From: Sporosarcina limicola
GTDB lineage: Bacteria > Bacillota > Bacilli > Bacillales_A > Planococcaceae
Length of the DNA stretch: 64,000 nt
Reading direction: 5' to 3'
NCBI RefSeq assembly: GCF_014873855.1
Contig: NZ_JADBEL010000013.1
Span: 52,201 to 116,200 of the forward strand
Below, piece after piece: positions 61,974 through 64,000 of the stretch (its first letter is position 1; every line of letters starts with the position of its first letter). Made by a program: the position numbers and the translations under genes. Under the pieces are notes generated by a model that was given only the letters and a program-made list of their open reading frames with translations, was not told the origin of the DNA and ran no database searches.

Positions 61974-62393
61974 CAGTTTTCGCGATTGCCCTTACAGTTT
62001 CACGGATTGCCATGACAGTTCCGCCGAGCCATTACAGTTTTCGCGGTTGCCCTTACAGTTTCATGATTTGCCATGACAGTTCGGCCGAGCCATTACAGTT
62101 TTACCGGTTGCCCTTACAGTTTCATGATTTGCCATGACAGTTCGGGCGAGCCATGACAGTTTTCGCGATTGCCCTTACAGTTTCATGATTTGCCATGACA
62201 GTTCGGCCGAGCCATTACAGTTTTCCCGATTGTCCTTACAGTTTCATGAATTGCCATGACAGTTCGGCCGACCCATTACAGTTTTACCCATTGTCCTCAC
62301 AGTTTCTCGATTTGCCATGACAGTTCGGCCGAGCCATTACAGTTTTCCCGATTGTCCTCACAGTTTCTCAATTCGCCATGACAGTTCGGCCGC
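61950..62393. repeat. Hierarchical tandem array: 22 ACAGT-centred units, period about 61 bp
   Basis: Units of 19, 21 and 21 bp alternate in the order A (CATGACAGTTCGGCCGAGC), B (CATTACAGTTTTCCCGATTG-like) and C (CCTTACAGTTTCATGATTTG-like), giving seven A-B-C triplets plus a final A. Units share YNTNACAGT; spacers diverge. The 61-bp period is not a multiple of three, so it is not a coding repeat. The array starts inside the 3' end of yteA and ends 30 bp before a terminator. Confidence 0.9.
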
Positions 62394-62424
62394 ATCAGGA
62401 TAATCTCGAATAATTCCGCAACAA

Positions 62425-62469
62425 AAAAAGATAAACTCTTCGTTAAAATAACGAAGAGTTTATCTTTTT
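62425..62469. terminator. Terminator of the tRNA operon
   Basis: AAAAAGATAAACTCTTCGTT(A) and TAACGAAGAGTTTATCTTTTT form a stem of about 20 bp with runs on both sides; on the minus strand it follows tRNA-Glu. Confidence 0.85.
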
Positions 62470-62476
62470 AAATGTA

Positions 62477-62548
62477 TGACCCCTACGGGATTCGAACCCG
62501 TGATACCGCCGTGAAAGGGCGGTGTCTTAACCGCTTGACCAAGGGGCC
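62477..62548 (-). tRNA. tRNA-Glu(UUC)
   Basis: Cloverleaf with acceptor GGCCCCT/AGGGGTC, anticodon TTC in CCTTTCACG, T loop TTCGAAT. CCA not encoded. Last gene of the cluster. Confidence 0.95.
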
Positions 62549-62559
62549 AAAAAAAAATA

Positions 62560-62650
62560 TGGCGGAGAAGGAGGGATTCGAACCCTCGCACCGCTTTCGC
62601 GATCTATACCCTTAGCAGGGGCACCTCTTGAGCCGCTTGAGTACTTCCCC
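62560..62650 (-). tRNA. tRNA-Ser(GCU)
   Basis: Class II tRNA with long variable arm (ATCGCGAAAGCG region), anticodon GCT, acceptor GGGGAAG/CTTCTCC, CCA encoded. Confidence 0.95.
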
Positions 62651-62658
62651 GTAAAAAA

Positions 62659-62733
62659 TGGCTCCGCAGGTAGGACTCGAACCTACGACCGATCGGTTAA
62701 CAGCCGATTGCTCTACCACTGAGCTACTGCGGA
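62659..62733 (-). tRNA. tRNA-Asn(GUU)
   Basis: Acceptor TCCGCAG/CTGCGGA, anticodon GTT in CTGTTAAC, CCA encoded. Confidence 0.95.
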
Positions 62734-62734
62734 A

Positions 62735-62811
<77 letters not shown>

Positions 62812-62814
62812 TCT

Positions 62815-62888
62815 TGGAGCGGGTGAAGGGAATCGAACCCTCATCATCAGCTTGGAAGGCTGAGGTTTTACCACTAAACTACACCCGC
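62815..62888 (-). tRNA. tRNA-Gly(UCC)
   Basis: Acceptor GCGGGTG/CACCCGC, anticodon TCC in CTTCCAAG, CCA encoded. Confidence 0.95.
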
Positions 62889-62895
62889 ATAAATA

Positions 62896-62973
62896 TGGTG
62901 GCTCAGGACGGAATCGAACCGCCGACACAAGGATTTTCAGTCCTTTGCTCTACCGACTGAGCTACTGAGCCAC
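62896..62973 (-). tRNA. tRNA-Phe(GAA)
   Basis: Acceptor GTGGCTC/GAGCCAC, anticodon GAA in CTGAAAAT, CCA encoded. It is preceded by a 137-bp AT-rich gap (62974-63110) without a gene, the largest in the cluster. Confidence 0.95.
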
Positions 62974-63110
62974 ATTTGATTTGTGTTAAGTTAAGAATCT
63001 CTTTGTCAGCTTCATATGCTTAGTTAGTTACGTAAGTACGCTTCTTTCCTCGCCCAATTACTTCCTAGAAATTCATGCTTATCTCAAATCACTATGTACT
63101 AAAAAATAAA

Positions 63111-63186
63111 TGGCGGTCCCGACCGGGATCGAACCGGCGATCTCCTGCGTGACAGGCAGGCATGTTAACCGCTACACCACGGGACC
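63111..63186 (-). tRNA. tRNA-Asp(GUC)
   Basis: Acceptor GGTCCCG/CGGGACC, anticodon GTC in CTGTCACG, CCA encoded. Confidence 0.95.
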
Positions 63187-63188
63187 AT

Positions 63189-63264
<76 letters not shown>

Positions 63265-63308
63265 ACAACAATATAAGCTATTTAATTTTCTTACACCACT
63301 TTTAAAAA

Positions 63309-63401
63309 TGGAGGAGGTAGAGGGATTCGAACCCCCGCGGGATTTGACTCCCCTGTCGGTTTTCAAGACCGATCCCTTCAGCCGGGCTTGGGTATACCTC
63401 C
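63309..63401 (-). tRNA. tRNA-Ser(UGA)
   Basis: Class II tRNA with long variable arm, acceptor GGAGGTA/TACCTCC, anticodon TGA in CTTGAAAA, CCA encoded. Confidence 0.95.
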
Positions 63402-63418
63402 ATGGCTACATATAATAG

Positions 63419-63495
63419 TGGTGGACCTTGCAGGACTCGAACCTGCGACCGGACGGTTATGAGCCGTCTGCTCTAACCAACTGAGCTAAAGGTCC
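63419..63495 (-). tRNA. tRNA-Ile2(CAU), lysidine type
   Basis: Anticodon CAT but acceptor GGACCTT/AAGGTCC and body like known Ile2 tRNAs. It stands between Met and Ser, where the B. subtilis trnB cluster has Ile. The alternative is a second elongator Met. Confidence 0.8.
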
Positions 63496-63502
63496 TTGAA
63501 GA

Positions 63503-63576
63503 TGGCGGCAGAGGGGATCGAACCCCCGACCTCACGGGTATGAACCGTACGCTCTAGCCAGCTGAGCTACGCCGCC
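63503..63576 (-). tRNA. Elongator tRNA-Met(CAU)
   Basis: Acceptor GGCGGCG/TGCCGCC, anticodon CAT in TTCATACC, T arm GGGGGTTCGATCCCC. CCA not encoded. Confidence 0.9.
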
Positions 63577-63598
63577 AGGATCTTTATATAAGTTGTTT

Positions 63599-63674
63599 TG
63601 GTGGAGCCTAGCGGGATCGAACCGCTGACCTCCTGCGTGCAAGGCAGGCGCTCTCCCAGCTGAGCTAAGGCCCC
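63599..63674 (-). tRNA. tRNA-Ala(UGC)
   Basis: Acceptor GGGGCCT/AGGCTCC, with a G-T pair, anticodon TGC in CTTGCACG, CCA encoded. Confidence 0.95.
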
Positions 63675-63680
63675 AGAAAA

Positions 63681-63757
63681 TGGTCGGGAAGACAGGATTC
63701 GAACCTGCGACCCCTTGGTCCCAAACCAAGTGCTCTACCAAGCTGAGCTACTTCCCG
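63681..63757 (-). tRNA. tRNA-Pro(UGG)
   Basis: Acceptor CGGGAAG/CTTCCCG, anticodon TGG in TTTGGGAC, CCA encoded. Confidence 0.95.
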
Positions 63758-63813
63758 TTAAATATTGTTAGCTATTTTCGTAACACTTCGTGCTGGCGAA
63801 AAAGCTTTGATAA

Positions 63814-63890
<77 letters not shown>

Positions 63891-63910
63891 ATCGAAATGA
63901 GACTGTATAT

Positions 63911-63999
63911 TGGTGCCGAGAACCGGAATCGAACCGGTACGGTAGTCACCTACCGCAGGATTTTAAGTCCTGTGCGTCTGCCAGTTCCGCCACCCCGGC
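63911..63999 (-). tRNA. tRNA-Leu(UAA)
   Basis: Class II tRNA with long variable arm, acceptor GCCGGGG, anticodon TAA in CTTAAAAT, CCA encoded. The 5' end is one base from the window edge, so the gene is complete. The cluster probably continues beyond. Confidence 0.93.
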
Positions 64000-64000
64000 A

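Noticed and set aside
61950..62393. Second CRISPR array
   Set aside because: Units are 19-21 bp, diverge throughout and have no unique spacers of constant length; it is a tandem repeat.

Overview
The window looks like the chromosome of a low-GC, Gram-positive member of the Bacillales, most likely a Planococcaceae-type organism (Sporosarcina/Lysinibacillus relatives). The evidence is a set of Bacillus subtilis-like core genes in familiar order (ytpA, ytoA, metK, pckA, ytmA/ytkD, dps, yidD, men genes, yteA and a trnB-like tRNA cluster), strong AGGAGG-type ribosome binding sites, frequent TTG/GTG starts, an S-box riboswitch before metK and a Zur box before a zinc-binding lipoprotein. This placement is inference from gene content only.

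Region by region. 1-9215 (minus strand): a compact type III CRISPR-Cas operon of the III-D kind (cas6, a PD-(D/E)XK/DUF6602-like nuclease, HD-less cas10, single Cas7, Csx10 with a helical tail, double Cas7, a Csx19-like gene cut by the window edge). Its array has 14 good repeats plus one degenerate repeat that has become a terminator. 9216-14510: a graveyard of mobile DNA. It holds an IS1380 relic interrupted by a 145-bp hairpin element, an IS66 fragment fused to a rolling-circle plasmid rep relic with its replication origin, a plasmid MerR-like gene and a probable secreted toxin/immunity pair. 14580-18200: UPF0178 protein, cupin, luciferase-like oxidoreductase and a bpsAB alkylpyrone pair.

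18200-29330: an accessory biosynthetic cluster. It contains an acpS-like phosphopantetheinyl transferase sitting between structured-RNA fragments (probably group II intron), a CPA2 antiporter, fatty acid desaturase, acyl-AMP ligase, alpha/beta hydrolase, SDR, halogenase-like flavoprotein, ACP, and a frameshifted KAS III. The genes would load a fatty acid onto a dedicated ACP, desaturate and otherwise tailor it and release it; the product is unknown. 29455-38900: mostly housekeeping (nuclease, paired fluoride channels, UvrD-like helicase, signal peptidase, hydrolases, gamma-carbonic anhydrase with an apparent AUA start). 39300-43510: a comQXP quorum-sensing locus with comA divergent. 43660-53440: M28 peptidase, metK, pckA, ytmA/ytkD, dps, yidD, znuA.

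53539-61090: menaquinone genes menFDHBE (minus) and menA (plus), with a second copy of the hairpin element in the divergent intergenic region; menC is absent here. 61233-64000: yteA, a hierarchical tandem array of 22 ACAGT-centred units, and 15 tRNA genes on the minus strand.

The points most worth a second look are the III-D-like locus with its embedded nuclease, the hairpin mobile element with a readable empty site, the fatty-acyl biosynthetic cluster, and the tandem array after yteA.
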